A stretch of 39,714 nt of DNA from JACJXF01 sp964349045 (lineage in GTDB: Bacteria; Bacteroidota; Bacteroidia; Bacteroidales; GCA-2748055): positions 1 to 39,714 of the forward strand of contig CAYGFI010000024.1 in NCBI GenBank assembly GCA_964349045.1, in the 5' to 3' direction. The notes under the pieces were generated by a model. It was not told the origin of the DNA. It saw nothing but the letters and a program-made list of their open reading frames with translations, and made no database searches. This document shows, piece by piece, positions 15,972 to 25,277 of this stretch; the stretch's first letter is position 1, and every line of letters begins with the position of its first letter. The translations under genes were made by a program, and so were the position numbers.

Positions 15972-16145
15972 ATGCAATACATTTTTTCCGCCTTACTTTT
16001 TTTACACGGGGCAATACATCTTATGGGTTTTATTAATGACTTTAAGCTTCCAGGATATGCAGAAGTGATATATAGTTATCCCAATGGCGATTTTTGTTAT
16101 GGGACATTTAATCTTGCCAATTTAGAATACAATGTGAAAAAATAA
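15972..16145 (+). pseudogene. internally deleted membrane protein remnant (DUF6544/DUF6920-like ends)
   Basis: This 57-residue ORF begins MQYIFSALLFLHGAIHLMGF, the first membrane helix of a small-membrane-protein family in which a HG-IHL-GF motif is typical. It then switches to PNGDFCYGTFNL and ends in LEYNVKK, which recalls the extreme C-terminus of the same family (acidic G-D-F-YG-F motif). The middle membrane segments are absent, so the ORF looks like a full-length gene with an in-frame internal deletion. The family attribution is from memory of DUF6544/DUF6920-type proteins and should be confirmed by search. The remnant ends 10 bases before the glycosidase ATG and could now serve as a short leader ORF. 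Confidence 0.6.
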
Positions 16146-16155
16146 ATTAAAAACA

Positions 16156-19100
16156 ATGAAAAAAATTTATTTACTAATTATCACAGCAACGCTTTTCTCT
16201 CTGACAGGATGCAGCAAAAAACCGGTGCAGGAAAATGTTCAGACAGTTACAGACCTGAAAGAGCTTTTTAATAATCCTCCGTCTGAATATCGAAGTGCAC
16301 CACTATGGGACTGGAATGACCTTATAACTAAAGAAGGAATTGATTTCCAGATGAATGAATTTAAAAAAGCCGGGATTGGAGGCGTTTTTGTTCATCCCCG
16401 TCCAGGACTTATAACCGAATATCTTTCGGATGAGTGGTTTCAACTTTTCGATTATACCGTTCAGAAAGGCAGGGAACTGGATATGAAAGTCTGGATTTAC
16501 GATGAAAACTCATACCCTTCGGGTTTTGCCGGTGGACATGTTCCTGCACAAATGCCCGAATCTTATAGTCACGGAGCAGGACTTAAAATGGAAATCCAGG
16601 AAAAACTAAGAATCGTACCATCAGATACCATTGCAATAGTTTTAAAAAAGTCAGGGAAAGGGTTCACGGATGTTACTGCATCGCTTGACAAGGAGTTGGG
16701 AAGCCAAGGTGTTTTTTATGTATTCACGAAGACCTATCCGAAAAGATCGCAATGGTACGGCGGATTCCCGTATGTTGACCTGCTGTATGAGGGCGTTACT
16801 GAAAAGTTCATAGAGATTACCATGACCAATGGTTATGAAAGGAATTTCGCTGATTTCGGTAAAACACTTCCCGGAGTCTTCACAGATGAACCTAACCTGG
16901 AAGCCTCATTATCAGATGGCGCTATGATGCGCTGGACACCTGGTTTATGGGATGCCTTTCAACAGCGATGGGGTTATGATTTAAGAGTTAACCTGCCTTC
17001 ACTTGCTGAAGAAACAGGAGAATGGAGGAAAGTAAGACACGACTATTACGAACTCCTTCTTGAAATGTTTATCGATAAATGGGCCAAACCCTGGAGTAAA
17101 TATTGTGATGAAAAAGGACTGAAGTGGACAGGACACTATTGGGAACATGGCTGGCCTGAACCCACAGATGGTTTCGATGAGGCTGCTTTCTACATCTGGC
17201 ACCAGCAACCAGGTATTGATATGCTTGGAAACAGACTGGATGCTTCCGGACTTGGAGGGCAATTCGGTAATGACCGGGCAGTGAGAGAATTATTAAGTGC
17301 TGCAAACCAGGCAGGGCGGACCCGAACGCTGAGTGAAACATATGGGGGTGGCGGATGGGAGATGAATTTTGAAAACCAGAAACGGCTGGTAGACTGGCAG
17401 TGTGTTCTGGGTGTGAATTTCGTCAACCAGCATTTGTCGTATTACTCGCTTAAGGGTGTTCGTAAGTTCGATTATCCCCCCTCCTTTTCATATCATGAAC
17501 CCTGGTGGGAAAACTACCGGCTGATGGGTGATTATATCGGGCGTGTTTGCCTCGCCCTTTCATCCGGTCAGCAAATAAACAAAACACTTGTCCTTCAACC
17601 CAATACAACTGCCTGGATGTATTTCTTACGTAGTGTAAAGCACCAGGCAATTGATTCAATACGAAACGGATTTAAAACTTTTGTCTACCAGATGGAGCAA
17701 AAGCAAATCGAATACGACCTAGGTTCTGAATACGTTTTAAAAACTCTTGGCAATACGGGAAAAGGAGAACTTAAGGTTGGAAAGCGTTCTTACAGGCTGG
17801 TAGTGATACCTGCGGAAATGGAAAATATGGATAAATTCACCCTTGATATTCTAAACCAATATCTTGAATCCGGAGGGCAAATCCTATCGTTTATAAGCAG
17901 CGTACCTTATGTTGACGGAATCCAAACCTCCCTGGTACAAGATCTGGCAGCAAAGTTTTCCTCCCAATGGACCGTCGCTGAAAGCTTGAATGATCCTGAT
18001 GCCGTAAGGCTTCTGGCTAATGATGAATTTTCTATGGATGATCAGACAAAAAACGGAATGCTTTATCATCAACGGAGAATAACAGATGACGGACAACTCC
18101 TGTTTATGGTGAATTCACACCAGAAAGAAACGGCAATTGCAGAATTAATAGTCAGAGGAAAATATGTCACCAGGTTCGATTTACTTTCCGGTAAAATAAA
18201 TAGTTATCCGGCAAAACATATGGCCGGAATGGTGTCCTTCCGGGTTGATCTTGAACCGGTGGGAAGCGCTTTATTTGCAGTGACAAGCAGGCAACCGGCT
18301 GAACCAGAGTATGACCCCAATAAAATAAATGAAAGGATTATAGAAAATTCCGAATCCATTAAAGTAAATCGTGAAGAAAATAATGTCCTGGTGATAAATT
18401 ACCTTGATCTGAAAACTTCAAGGTCTCAGAAGAATGATATTTATTTCATGGACGCATTGATTGGACTATTCAGGGAAAATGGAATTGAAATGGGCAATCC
18501 ATGGCAACATAAAATTCAGTACAAACGGGATTACCTGGAGCTTGATTCACTTTTCAGGGAAGATTCGGGATTTGAAGCCAACTATCATTTTCAGATCAGC
18601 AATAACATAGACAAAGAAGCGCTGAAATCCATCCATGCGGTTGTTGAGCGCCCCGAATTCTGGCAGGTCAGAGTCAACGGGCAACCTGTCGAAAAAGTTC
18701 CGGGAGAATACTGGATTGACAGGGATTTTCCTGTTTATAAGATCGGAGAATTTCTTAAACAAGGCAAAAATACTCTGTCACTGCATGCGTCCAGGATGAA
18801 CATATTGGCTGAAATCATGCCTGTATATATACTGGGTGATTTTCTCGTGAAACCATCGAAACCGGGATTTGAAATAACAGGAGGAGAGATAGAATCCATG
18901 GGATCCTGGCGTGAAGCGGGTCTTCCATTCTACCCTCATAAGGTAACTTACTCCCGATCATACAGTATTGACCTTCAGCCAGGTGCGTATTATAAAGTCA
19001 TGTTGAAAGAATGGAACGGTACTTTATCTGAAGTATTGGTAAACGGGAAATCTGCAGGAGTGATTTTCCGGAATCCATATGAACTCGACATTACTGATTT

Positions 19101-19308
19101 ATTAACCAATGGATCCAACGAAATAGCAGTAAAAGTCTATGGGAGTCTTAAGAATACCTTTGGTTTTTTCTACGAGAAAAATGATAACTGGATTTTCGGC
19201 CCCCACTCCTGGAACAATGCACCTAAAGAAATTCCTGATGCTTCAGAATATTTCCTGATGGATTATGGTTTGTTTGATCCGTTCGAACTTTTGCAGAGTG
19301 AACGATAA
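16156..19308 (+). CDS. GH106-like glycoside hydrolase lipoprotein
   Basis: The 1050-residue protein has a lipoprotein signal (LFSLTGC, Cys19) and so is anchored in the periplasm or outer membrane. The catalytic region starts LFNNPPSEYRSAPLWDWND, then GGVFVHPRPG and KVWIYDENSYPSGFAGG, the layout seen in GH106 and related alpha-L-rhamnosidase-type enzymes. Likely acidic catalytic residues lie in VFTDEPN (about 240) and SETYGGGGWEMN (about 394). The C-terminal 250 residues carry a jelly-roll sugar-binding domain (LVNGKSAGVIFRNPYELDITDLL). Substrate is probably a rhamnose- or uronate-containing glycan, but this is inference because subfamilies differ. No SusC/SusD pair lies nearby. A methyltransferase starts 3 bases after the stop, so the two are co-transcribed. 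Confidence 0.8.
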   Translation: MKKIYLLIITATLFSLTGCSKKPVQENVQTVTDLKELFNNPPSEYRSAPLWDWNDLITKEGIDFQMNEFKKAGIGGVFVHPRPGLITEYLSDEWFQLFDYTVQKGRELDMKVWIYDENSYPSGFAGGHVPAQMPESYSHGAGLKMEIQEKLRIVPSDTIAIVLKKSGKGFTDVTASLDKELGSQGVFYVFTKTYPKRSQWYGGFPYVDLLYEGVTEKFIEITMTNGYERNFADFGKTLPGVFTDEPNLEASLSDGAMMRWTPGLWDAFQQRWGYDLRVNLPSLAEETGEWRKVRHDYYELLLEMFIDKWAKPWSKYCDEKGLKWTGHYWEHGWPEPTDGFDEAAFYIWHQQPGIDMLGNRLDASGLGGQFGNDRAVRELLSAANQAGRTRTLSETYGGGGWEMNFENQKRLVDWQCVLGVNFVNQHLSYYSLKGVRKFDYPPSFSYHEPWWENYRLMGDYIGRVCLALSSGQQINKTLVLQPNTTAWMYFLRSVKHQAIDSIRNGFKTFVYQMEQKQIEYDLGSEYVLKTLGNTGKGELKVGKRSYRLVVIPAEMENMDKFTLDILNQYLESGGQILSFISSVPYVDGIQTSLVQDLAAKFSSQWTVAESLNDPDAVRLLANDEFSMDDQTKNGMLYHQRRITDDGQLLFMVNSHQKETAIAELIVRGKYVTRFDLLSGKINSYPAKHMAGMVSFRVDLEPVGSALFAVTSRQPAEPEYDPNKINERIIENSESIKVNREENNVLVINYLDLKTSRSQKNDIYFMDALIGLFRENGIEMGNPWQHKIQYKRDYLELDSLFREDSGFEANYHFQISNNIDKEALKSIHAVVERPEFWQVRVNGQPVEKVPGEYWIDRDFPVYKIGEFLKQGKNTLSLHASRMNILAEIMPVYILGDFLVKPSKPGFEITGGEIESMGSWREAGLPFYPHKVTYSRSYSIDLQPGAYYKVMLKEWNGTLSEVLVNGKSAGVIFRNPYELDITDLLTNGSNEIAVKVYGSLKNTFGFFYEKNDNWIFGPHSWNNAPKEIPDASEYFLMDYGLFDPFELLQSER

Positions 19309-19311
19309 TTT

Positions 19312-19914
19312 ATGGACTTTTCATTTAAAGGGTTTTTTTACCAGGTTACGATTGATCCGATATTATCAAGGCTGCATGATAGTGTAATAAACAACATTGA
19401 GCCATTCCACAGGATTCTTGATATTGCTTGCGGTACGGGCTCACTCGCAATTGCCATTGCCAAAAAAGCCACACATGTCACAGGTATTGACCTTTCCGAA
19501 GAAATAATAGACACAGCCAGAAGATCCGCAATAAAAAGAGATTCAAAAAATGTACGTTTTGAATACCGTGATGCTTCGGATCTTTCATGTTACAAAGACA
19601 AAGAGTTTAACGTGGCAGTTACCTCAATGGCTATTCATCAGTTTGATACAGAACTTGCAATAAAAATCCTTTCAGAGATGAAGCGTATTGCTTCAAAACT
19701 TATTATCCTTGATTACAATTACCCTATGCCAAAAGGATTTTCACGTTCTTTTGCCTTTGGAATTGAAAGACTTGCAGGAGGAGATCATTACCGTAATTTC
19801 AGGGTATATATGAAAAACGGTGGCATACACTATTTCTTAAAACAATCCGGTATATCAATAAGTAAGGAGGTTATAAGGGGAAATGGAGTTTTTGTGATTG
19901 TGGTAAGTAATTAA
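19312..19914 (+). CDS. class I SAM-dependent methyltransferase
   Basis: The 200-residue protein is a single Rossmann-type methyltransferase domain: motif I LDIACGTGSLAIAIA, acidic motif II VTGIDLSEEII, and the motif FEYRDASDLSCYKDKEFNVAVTSMAIHQ. It falls in the UbiE/COQ5-like methyltransferase_11/25 group. It begins only 3 bases after the glycosidase stop, which implies translational coupling, but no clear functional link to glycan breakdown is visible. The substrate is unknown. Its TAA stop shares the TTAA with the stop of a small convergent ORF. Confidence 0.85.
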   Translation: MDFSFKGFFYQVTIDPILSRLHDSVINNIEPFHRILDIACGTGSLAIAIAKKATHVTGIDLSEEIIDTARRSAIKRDSKNVRFEYRDASDLSCYKDKEFNVAVTSMAIHQFDTELAIKILSEMKRIASKLIILDYNYPMPKGFSRSFAFGIERLAGGDHYRNFRVYMKNGGIHYFLKQSGISISKEVIRGNGVFVIVVSN

Positions 19915-20024
19915 TCTCCAGCCTTAACCACGCAATGATGTCCGGTAAGAATCAATTTAAACGATCCGGATGCAGGTAATTCTTTGATTGACTCCAATTG
20001 GCGGGGTGTGTCCATATTAAACAT
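19911..20024 (-). CDS. possible 37-residue ORF or gene remnant
   Basis: The minus-strand ORF starts ATG (MFNMDTPRQLESIKELPASG) and ends LILTGHHCVVKAGD. It is preceded, at a suitable distance, by AGAGGAG, an unusually good ribosome-binding sequence for Bacteroidota. The frame is also open and protein-like for five codons before the ATG (EEFVE), which instead suggests the tail of a longer, decayed gene. I do not recognise the family. It is shorter than most gene callers accept. Confidence 0.4.
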   Translation of the reverse strand: MFNMDTPRQLESIKELPASGSFKLILTGHHCVVKAGD

Positions 20025-20118
20025 TTCAACAAACTCCTCTTATATATTTTCATGCTAAATTTTTTTCCTAAAATAATAAATATTCCAGTATATGTATAAT
20101 CAATGCGTTTTTGTTACC

Positions 20119-20337
20119 ATGAGCCTCTGGAACTGTCTGATCCCTTCATTGTTTAACGGACCGGCGCTTGGTTTCTGGCAAACAGCCGGATTATTTATCC
20201 TTTCAAAAATTCTCCTTACAGGTGTTTCTCCGGGTTCACACAGTCATAAGAGTAATGACTGGAGGAAAAAATACCACAGTAAATATAATACCCATTGTAT
20301 GGAGGAAGAAAAACAGGCTGATCCCGGGCAGGCTTGA
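20119..20337 (+). CDS. small one-helix membrane protein
   Basis: I prefer the ATG at 20119 (MSLWNCLIPSLFNGPALGFW), giving 72 residues. An ATG 27 bases earlier in frame adds only MYNQCVFVT. The single hydrophobic segment LGFWQTAGLFILSKILLTG is followed by a hydrophilic, His- and Lys-rich tail with two Cys-free clusters. Many bacterial genomes encode similar small proteins with L-WN-L-P--F--P---WQA-GL-LLS-ILFG, of unknown function. The tail here departs from those I remember, so the gene may be partly degraded. It probably sits in the inner membrane with the tail in the cytoplasm. Confidence 0.55.
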   Translation: MSLWNCLIPSLFNGPALGFWQTAGLFILSKILLTGVSPGSHSHKSNDWRKKYHSKYNTHCMEEEKQADPGQA

Positions 20338-20408
20338 TAACAGATCCATTTGCGGAATAAAAAACGCAACCGGGAATCAGTAAAACTGCAGTTTAATTGC
20401 GTCCTTGC

Positions 20409-20427
20409 GTCCCGCTTATGGCGGGAC
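20409..20427. repeat. short hairpin in intergenic space
   Basis: GTCCCGC and GCGGGAC form a 7-bp stem around TTATG. No T run follows, so it is not a standard terminator. It lies in the 278-base interval 20338-20615, which otherwise shows nothing recognisable. Confidence 0.45.
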
Positions 20428-20615
20428 TGCGCTTAATTTACCGGTTATAAAAAAGAGATTCCCAGGTTTCAATCAGATGTTAAACATATGAATTAAAACA
20501 CCTCTCTGAAGTTGTTTTACACAAAATCTGGATATATTTGCACCCCGGTCAAAAACTGCCTGACAATAATTCCTTGTATCATCAGTTTTTTATTTAATTT
20601 TATCCTTCCATCATA

Positions 20616-21491
20616 ATGCTTTTCTCTCTAATGAACTCCCGTTTAAAAAATTTCCTGAAAGACAAATTCCTCATCCTGAAACTGCGTAACCGTTTCTCCC
20701 CCGCTGTTGGAATAAGTCAGAGAGCATTATTTCACCAATATCAGCAGATGAAGGAAAAAGGAAGTGTTCCGGCATTCTCTGAAACCGGTTTCCGGGTTTT
20801 CTCACAGTTCGAAGAGGATGGGAAACTGCTTTTTATCTTCTCTCTTATTGGAATGGACAATAAAGTCTTTATTGAAATCGGATCCGACGATGGCATAAAC
20901 AGCAACTCCGCAAACCTGTTCTTCAATTTCGGCTGGCACGGACTTTTTATTGATGGCAATCCGTCTGCAATTAAGAGAGGGATGAAGTTTTTCAGTCGTT
21001 ATCCTCATCCCTGGTCTTATCCTCCCTCCTTCTCATGTTCCATGGTAAAGCGCGAAAACATTAACGAAATTATCACTTCTGCCGGTTTTTCGGGGGAGAT
21101 TGGCTTACTCTCTATTGACATTGATGGCTATGATTACTGGGTGTGGGATGCTATTAACGTCGTCCAACCCAGGGTTGTCCTTATTGAAACCCATAATGAA
21201 TTCGGTTTGGAAAACATTGTTGTTCCTTACGATCCAGAATACGTATTCCCGGGCAAACATCCTGTTTATCACGGAGCTTCTCCTGTGGCAATGACAAACC
21301 TGGCTAAAAAGAAAGGCTACCGGCTGGTTGGGGCAAATGATCTTGGTTTTAATTTCTTTTTTGTAAAAAACGGTTTCGCTGATGTTCTTCTTCCCGAAGT
21401 CACAGTAGAATCTGTACTTCAACATCCCTCGGCAAAAGCAGCGTATTCAAAATTCGATGAAATCAAAGACTGGGAATACATACGGCTCTGA
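20616..21491 (+). CDS. FkbM-like methyltransferase
   Basis: This 291-residue protein has the pattern of FkbM-type SAM methyltransferases. FSQFEEDGKLLFIF precedes VFIEIGSDDGINSNSANLFFNFGWHGLFIDGN, where E-I-G-x-D-D-G is motif I and IDGN is the acidic SAM-ribose contact. GLLSIDIDGYDYWVWDAI carries a conserved Asp pair, and PRVVLIETHNEFG follows. Such enzymes methylate sugars or small molecules, often in glycan clusters, though none is adjacent. An in-frame ATG five codons downstream is an alternative start. The N-terminus is basic (RLKNFLKDKF) without a signal peptide. Confidence 0.8.
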   Translation: MLFSLMNSRLKNFLKDKFLILKLRNRFSPAVGISQRALFHQYQQMKEKGSVPAFSETGFRVFSQFEEDGKLLFIFSLIGMDNKVFIEIGSDDGINSNSANLFFNFGWHGLFIDGNPSAIKRGMKFFSRYPHPWSYPPSFSCSMVKRENINEIITSAGFSGEIGLLSIDIDGYDYWVWDAINVVQPRVVLIETHNEFGLENIVVPYDPEYVFPGKHPVYHGASPVAMTNLAKKKGYRLVGANDLGFNFFFVKNGFADVLLPEVTVESVLQHPSAKAAYSKFDEIKDWEYIRL

Positions 21492-21525
21492 ATTCCTAAA
21501 CTGGTTCTGATTACAATAATGCATA

Positions 21526-22788
21526 ATGCAAAATCCTGATAAATATGATATTATTGTTATTGGCGCAGGTCCTGCAGGACTTCTTGCTGCCGGAAAAGCT
21601 GCAGAATCAGGAGCAAAGGTATTAGTCATTGAAAGAATGCGTCAGCCTGGCAGGAAACTTTTGATAACGGGCAAAGGGCGGTGCAACATCACCAACATGG
21701 CGCCGGTACCGGAATTCCTTTCGAAGGTTCATCCCAATGGTAAGTTTCTCAAATCAGCCTTTTCCAGGTTTTTCTCGGGGGATATAATCGGACTTCTTAA
21801 AGAATATGGACTTGAAACCATTACCGAACGGGGCGAACGTGTGTTCCCTGCTTCCAATAAGGCTTCCGATGTGCTGAACGCACTATTACGCTGGCTGAAT
21901 AAATACCATGTTGAGTTCCGTTATGAGAGCAGGGTCTCTGATCTTTTAATAACAGATAAGAAAATTAAGGGTGTAATTATTGAAGATACCGGAGAAAATC
22001 AACAAATCGATGCAACAGCGGTTATTGTCTGTACCGGTGGAAAATCGTACCCTGCAACAGGTTCAACAGGTGATGGCTATAAGTTGGCACAGTCAGCCGG
22101 TCATAGAATCGAATCATTACGTCCGGCACTGGTGCCGCTGGAAACCGGGGGTGACATGGCAGGGACGCTCCAGGGATTGTCGCTTAAAAACGTGAAGGCA
22201 ATACTTTGGGTAAATGATAAAAAACAGGCCGAAGATTTTGGTGAGATGTTGTTTACTCACTTCGGGCTATCCGGTCCCATAATCCTTACTCTCAGCCGTA
22301 TTGCAGTTGACGCTCTGCGTGCGGGTCATCAGACAGAAGTATCTGTTGACCTCAAACCGGCTCTCAGTGAGCAAAAACTTGATGCCCGCCTTATCCGCGA
22401 CCTCAACGAGAACGGAAAAAAACAACTCGAAAATGTCTTTAAACTCTGGCTGCCTTCCAGCATGATTCCCGTATTTTTCAAACTCCTGTCACTCGATCCG
22501 AAAAAAGAATGTCACCAGGTCAGTTCGAAGGAAAGGCGAAAAATCATGTCATTAATGAAGGATATGCGTTTCAAAATTACCGGTTACCGGTCGTTTAAGG
22601 AAGCAATAATAACAGCAGGCGGGGTAAGTATTGACGAAATAGAGTCAAAAACAATGGAGTCAAAACTAATCAAAAACCTTTTCTTTGCCGGAGAGGTACT
22701 TGACCTGGATGCTGATACAGGAGGATTTAACCTACAGGTTGCCTGGAGCACGGGATCTGTTGCGGGAATTGCTGCCAGTAGGGTATGA
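21526..22788 (+). CDS. HI0933-family FAD flavoprotein (YhiN/BaiN-like)
   Basis: The 420-residue protein starts with the Rossmann FAD-binding motif DIIVIGAGPAGLLAA and carries the HI0933-family signature PGRKLLITGKGRCNITN. Next come the inserted domain, the FTHFGLSGPIILTLSR segment, and a C-terminal ITAGGVSIDEIESKTMES...LFFAGEVLDLDADTGGFNLQ block that closes the FAD site. The family includes BaiN and E. coli YhiN, proposed to be dehydrogenases or reductases, with no firm physiological substrate. It is cytoplasmic. It converges on a second, unrelated FAD protein. Confidence 0.9.
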   Translation: MQNPDKYDIIVIGAGPAGLLAAGKAAESGAKVLVIERMRQPGRKLLITGKGRCNITNMAPVPEFLSKVHPNGKFLKSAFSRFFSGDIIGLLKEYGLETITERGERVFPASNKASDVLNALLRWLNKYHVEFRYESRVSDLLITDKKIKGVIIEDTGENQQIDATAVIVCTGGKSYPATGSTGDGYKLAQSAGHRIESLRPALVPLETGGDMAGTLQGLSLKNVKAILWVNDKKQAEDFGEMLFTHFGLSGPIILTLSRIAVDALRAGHQTEVSVDLKPALSEQKLDARLIRDLNENGKKQLENVFKLWLPSSMIPVFFKLLSLDPKKECHQVSSKERRKIMSLMKDMRFKITGYRSFKEAIITAGGVSIDEIESKTMESKLIKNLFFAGEVLDLDADTGGFNLQVAWSTGSVAGIAASRV

Positions 22789-22885
22789 TTTTTATATAAA
22801 ACTTAAACGCAAATCTGTCTAAACGTTGGGACGCTAATCAGCAGTTAAAGCAAGTTTAAAACCGCGTTTCCATTGCGACGTAGCG

Positions 22886-24436
22886 TCACCGCAAAGCGGT
22901 GTCTGCGCTTAATCCAATTGTTATCGCCGTCTTTACCCCATCTGCCGCGCTCGAGATAATCCCTCCTGCAAACCCGCTTCCCTCCCCCGAAATATAAAGA
23001 TTCTCAATTCCCGTGCAATTCCGGGCTTCATCACGAACAACCTGGATCGGTGCAGAAGTCTTACTTTCAAGTCCCATGATAATTCCGGTTTCAAAACCTT
23101 TAATCTTCCTGCAAAAATCTGTCAGACCTGCACGCATAGAGCTACTCACCTTTGCGGGTAAAAGATCCCATAATGGCGATGGTTTTAGCCCAAGCGGATA
23201 AGAGCTTTCAGGAATTATGCGCGGTTCCCTGCGTTTAATAAAATCATCAATACTGCAGAAAGGCGCCTGGTAATGAACTGAGGATTCAAAAAATTTCGTT
23301 TCAAGAGCCTCGACCCAGTTAAGGACCGCCTCAGCATCTGCATTCTCCCCTATAAGTTCATACGGATTTACCCCGGCAACACAGGCCGCATTGGCAAATT
23401 TCAGGTTGCGCTGGTAATTGCTCATACCGTTTACAACATTTTTGTTTTCATATGCTGTTGCAGGAACCACGATTCCGCCCGGACACATGCAAAAAGTATA
23501 AACCGGCAGGGCTCCGGCAGGATTTGAAGTGAGCCGGTATTCTGCAGCTTTTACTCCAGGCAGGCTCGCTTTTCCCCATTGTGACATATTGATAACCTGC
23601 TGTGGATGTTCCATCCTGCTCCCGATAGCGAAGTTTTTGGGTTGGAATGCCACTCCCTTTCGGATAAGCATTCTGTAGGTTTCATAAGCAGAATGACCCG
23701 GGGCAATGATAAAATAATCAGCATTAAAACTCCCTTTATCACTGATCGCAGACAATACCCTTCCATGGCTTATTTCAAGATCCGTTAGACGGGTTTCAAA
23801 ATGCATGGCGCCACCAAGTGATTCATATTCCTCACGCAGGTTTTTAACAATTATTTTCAGCTTGTCGCTTCCCAGGTGCGGGTGTGTCATGTAAGCGATT
23901 TCAGCCGGCGCTCCGGCACGGATGTATGAGTTTAGAATAAACTGCCTTTCGGAACTGATATGTTTGCTTCGTGACGTAAGTTTACCATCCGAAAAAGTTC
24001 CAGCCCCTCCTTCCCCGAAAGCATAATTCGCCTGTGGATCAAATTTGCCGGACTTCTCGAAAGCATTAATTCCTTTGGCTCTTTGGGTAACATCCTTGCC
24101 TCTTTCGATGATAATAGTTGAAAAACCGGCCTTTTGAAGTAAAAGTGCAGCAAAGAATCCTGATGGACCACTTCCGACAATTACAACCTTTTTATTCCTT
24201 TTCTTCCGGGGGATTTCAATCGCGGGCGATAAAACTTCTGCTCCACCCCTGAGTCCGGGAGATGAAACGCCAATTCGCAAAAGCCAGTGTATATCTGATC
24301 TCCGACGGGCATCGAGACTTTTTCCTTCAATGGTATAGGTGAATTCGCGGAGATGAAGCTCCTGACCAATCATTCCCCTTAACTCAGCTTCAGAATAATC
24401 TGTTTGTGCTTTAAGGGAAATCAGCCGGTAGCCCAT
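22886..24436 (-). CDS. FAD-dependent dehydrogenase, COG2509 type
   Basis: This 516-residue protein has an N-terminal ferredoxin-like domain (about 1-90, containing RRSDIHWLLRI) and then an FAD Rossmann motif VVIVGSGPSGFFAALLLQKAG. FGEGGAGTFSDGKLTSRSK, GGIVVPA and the C-terminal YISGEGSGFAGGIISSAADG are diagnostic of the uncharacterised NAD(FAD)-utilising dehydrogenase family, COG2509. It should be a soluble reductase; the natural substrate is unknown. A CACCGC-AAA-GCGGTG hairpin (22887-22901) lies within its last codons and may act as a weak transcript-end structure. Confidence 0.9.
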   Translation of the reverse strand: MGYRLISLKAQTDYSEAELRGMIGQELHLREFTYTIEGKSLDARRRSDIHWLLRIGVSSPGLRGGAEVLSPAIEIPRKKRNKKVVIVGSGPSGFFAALLLQKAGFSTIIIERGKDVTQRAKGINAFEKSGKFDPQANYAFGEGGAGTFSDGKLTSRSKHISSERQFILNSYIRAGAPAEIAYMTHPHLGSDKLKIIVKNLREEYESLGGAMHFETRLTDLEISHGRVLSAISDKGSFNADYFIIAPGHSAYETYRMLIRKGVAFQPKNFAIGSRMEHPQQVINMSQWGKASLPGVKAAEYRLTSNPAGALPVYTFCMCPGGIVVPATAYENKNVVNGMSNYQRNLKFANAACVAGVNPYELIGENADAEAVLNWVEALETKFFESSVHYQAPFCSIDDFIKRREPRIIPESSYPLGLKPSPLWDLLPAKVSSSMRAGLTDFCRKIKGFETGIIMGLESKTSAPIQVVRDEARNCTGIENLYISGEGSGFAGGIISSAADGVKTAITIGLSADTALR

Positions 24437-24495
24437 AAATTAATAAGGTTTTTCATTAATTGCCGGAGGCTTAAGTCCCAGGCAGTTGATGAAAA

Positions 24496-25140
24496 TTAAA
24501 AGAAAAATCCAACACTCACCAAAAACTTACTGTCCCTCGAATCAAATGCATAATCATTACCTCCAACTGTAAGTTTATCTCCGAGTTTGCTCAGTCCGCC
24601 TTCGTATCTCAAGTCGAATGTTAATTTTTTAAGAATATCGAGTCCTACTCCTGCCTGAAATCCAAAGGTAGCTCCCTTAGATTCGGTTTCGAGCCCGGTT
24701 ACAATTTCATCAATTTCTGAATTTGATGATAAAACTACCGAGGCTACAGGTCCGACATTAATCCTTGCAGGTCCGAATTTCATCCCTACCATTACAGGCA
24801 GATCCAGTTTATTATACTTTACCTGTTTCACAGTACTAATGTTTCCTCCAGCCTTAATTTCCTCAACCAGTACCTTTCCTCCGGAAGTATTGAACAAAAG
24901 TTCAGGTTGAACAAACAGGTTAAAAACTTTTAATCTTCCCATTACCCCGATATGAAAACCCTGGAATGATTCATCCTGCATAAGATTATAGGAAGTAGTT
25001 CCGGTTGTGATGTTCGAAATTTCATCGAACTTCAATTTTGAATAGTTCAGTCCTCCTTTTATTCCGAAACTAAGTGACTGTGCACTTATATTTCCGGCCA
25101 TTCCCATAGCCAGAATCAATACTATTATATACTTCTTCAT
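24496..25140 (-). CDS. outer-membrane beta-barrel protein (PF13568 type)
   Basis: The 214-residue protein starts with a signal peptide ending GNISAQS. Eight alternating amphipathic strands follow, with KGGLNYSKLKF at the first strand and a Phe at the C-terminus (VSVGFFF), the outer-membrane insertion signature. It matches the small porin-family/OMP_b-brl_2 barrels common in Bacteroidota. Function is structural or unknown; it probably does not form a large pore. A TATCTTTG-type box lies about 93 bases upstream. Confidence 0.88.
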   Translation of the reverse strand: MKKYIIVLILAMGMAGNISAQSLSFGIKGGLNYSKLKFDEISNITTGTTSYNLMQDESFQGFHIGVMGRLKVFNLFVQPELLFNTSGGKVLVEEIKAGGNISTVKQVKYNKLDLPVMVGMKFGPARINVGPVASVVLSSNSEIDEIVTGLETESKGATFGFQAGVGLDILKKLTFDLRYEGGLSKLGDKLTVGGNDYAFDSRDSKFLVSVGFFF

Positions 25141-25232
25141 GATTAAAAAATTGGTTGTGAATGTTTTTTATGCAAATATCGGATAATTCTGTTAAATTCT
25201 TTTAATATTCCGGTATGGTTTTCAGAATGGGG

Positions 25233-25240
25233 CAAAGATA
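25233..25240 (-). promoter_or_regulatory. candidate -7 box for the beta-barrel gene
   Basis: On the minus strand this reads TATCTTTG, matching TAnnTTTG, 93 bases before the barrel gene start. No clear -33 element is seen. Confidence 0.4.
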
Positions 25241-25277
25241 TACAACAGGCGTTGCATTATTCCGGGAATAAAATATT

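Noticed and set aside
22887..22901. Rho-independent terminator at the end of the COG2509 gene
   Set aside because: The CACCGC-AAA-GCGGTG stem lies inside the coding region and no T run follows on either strand.
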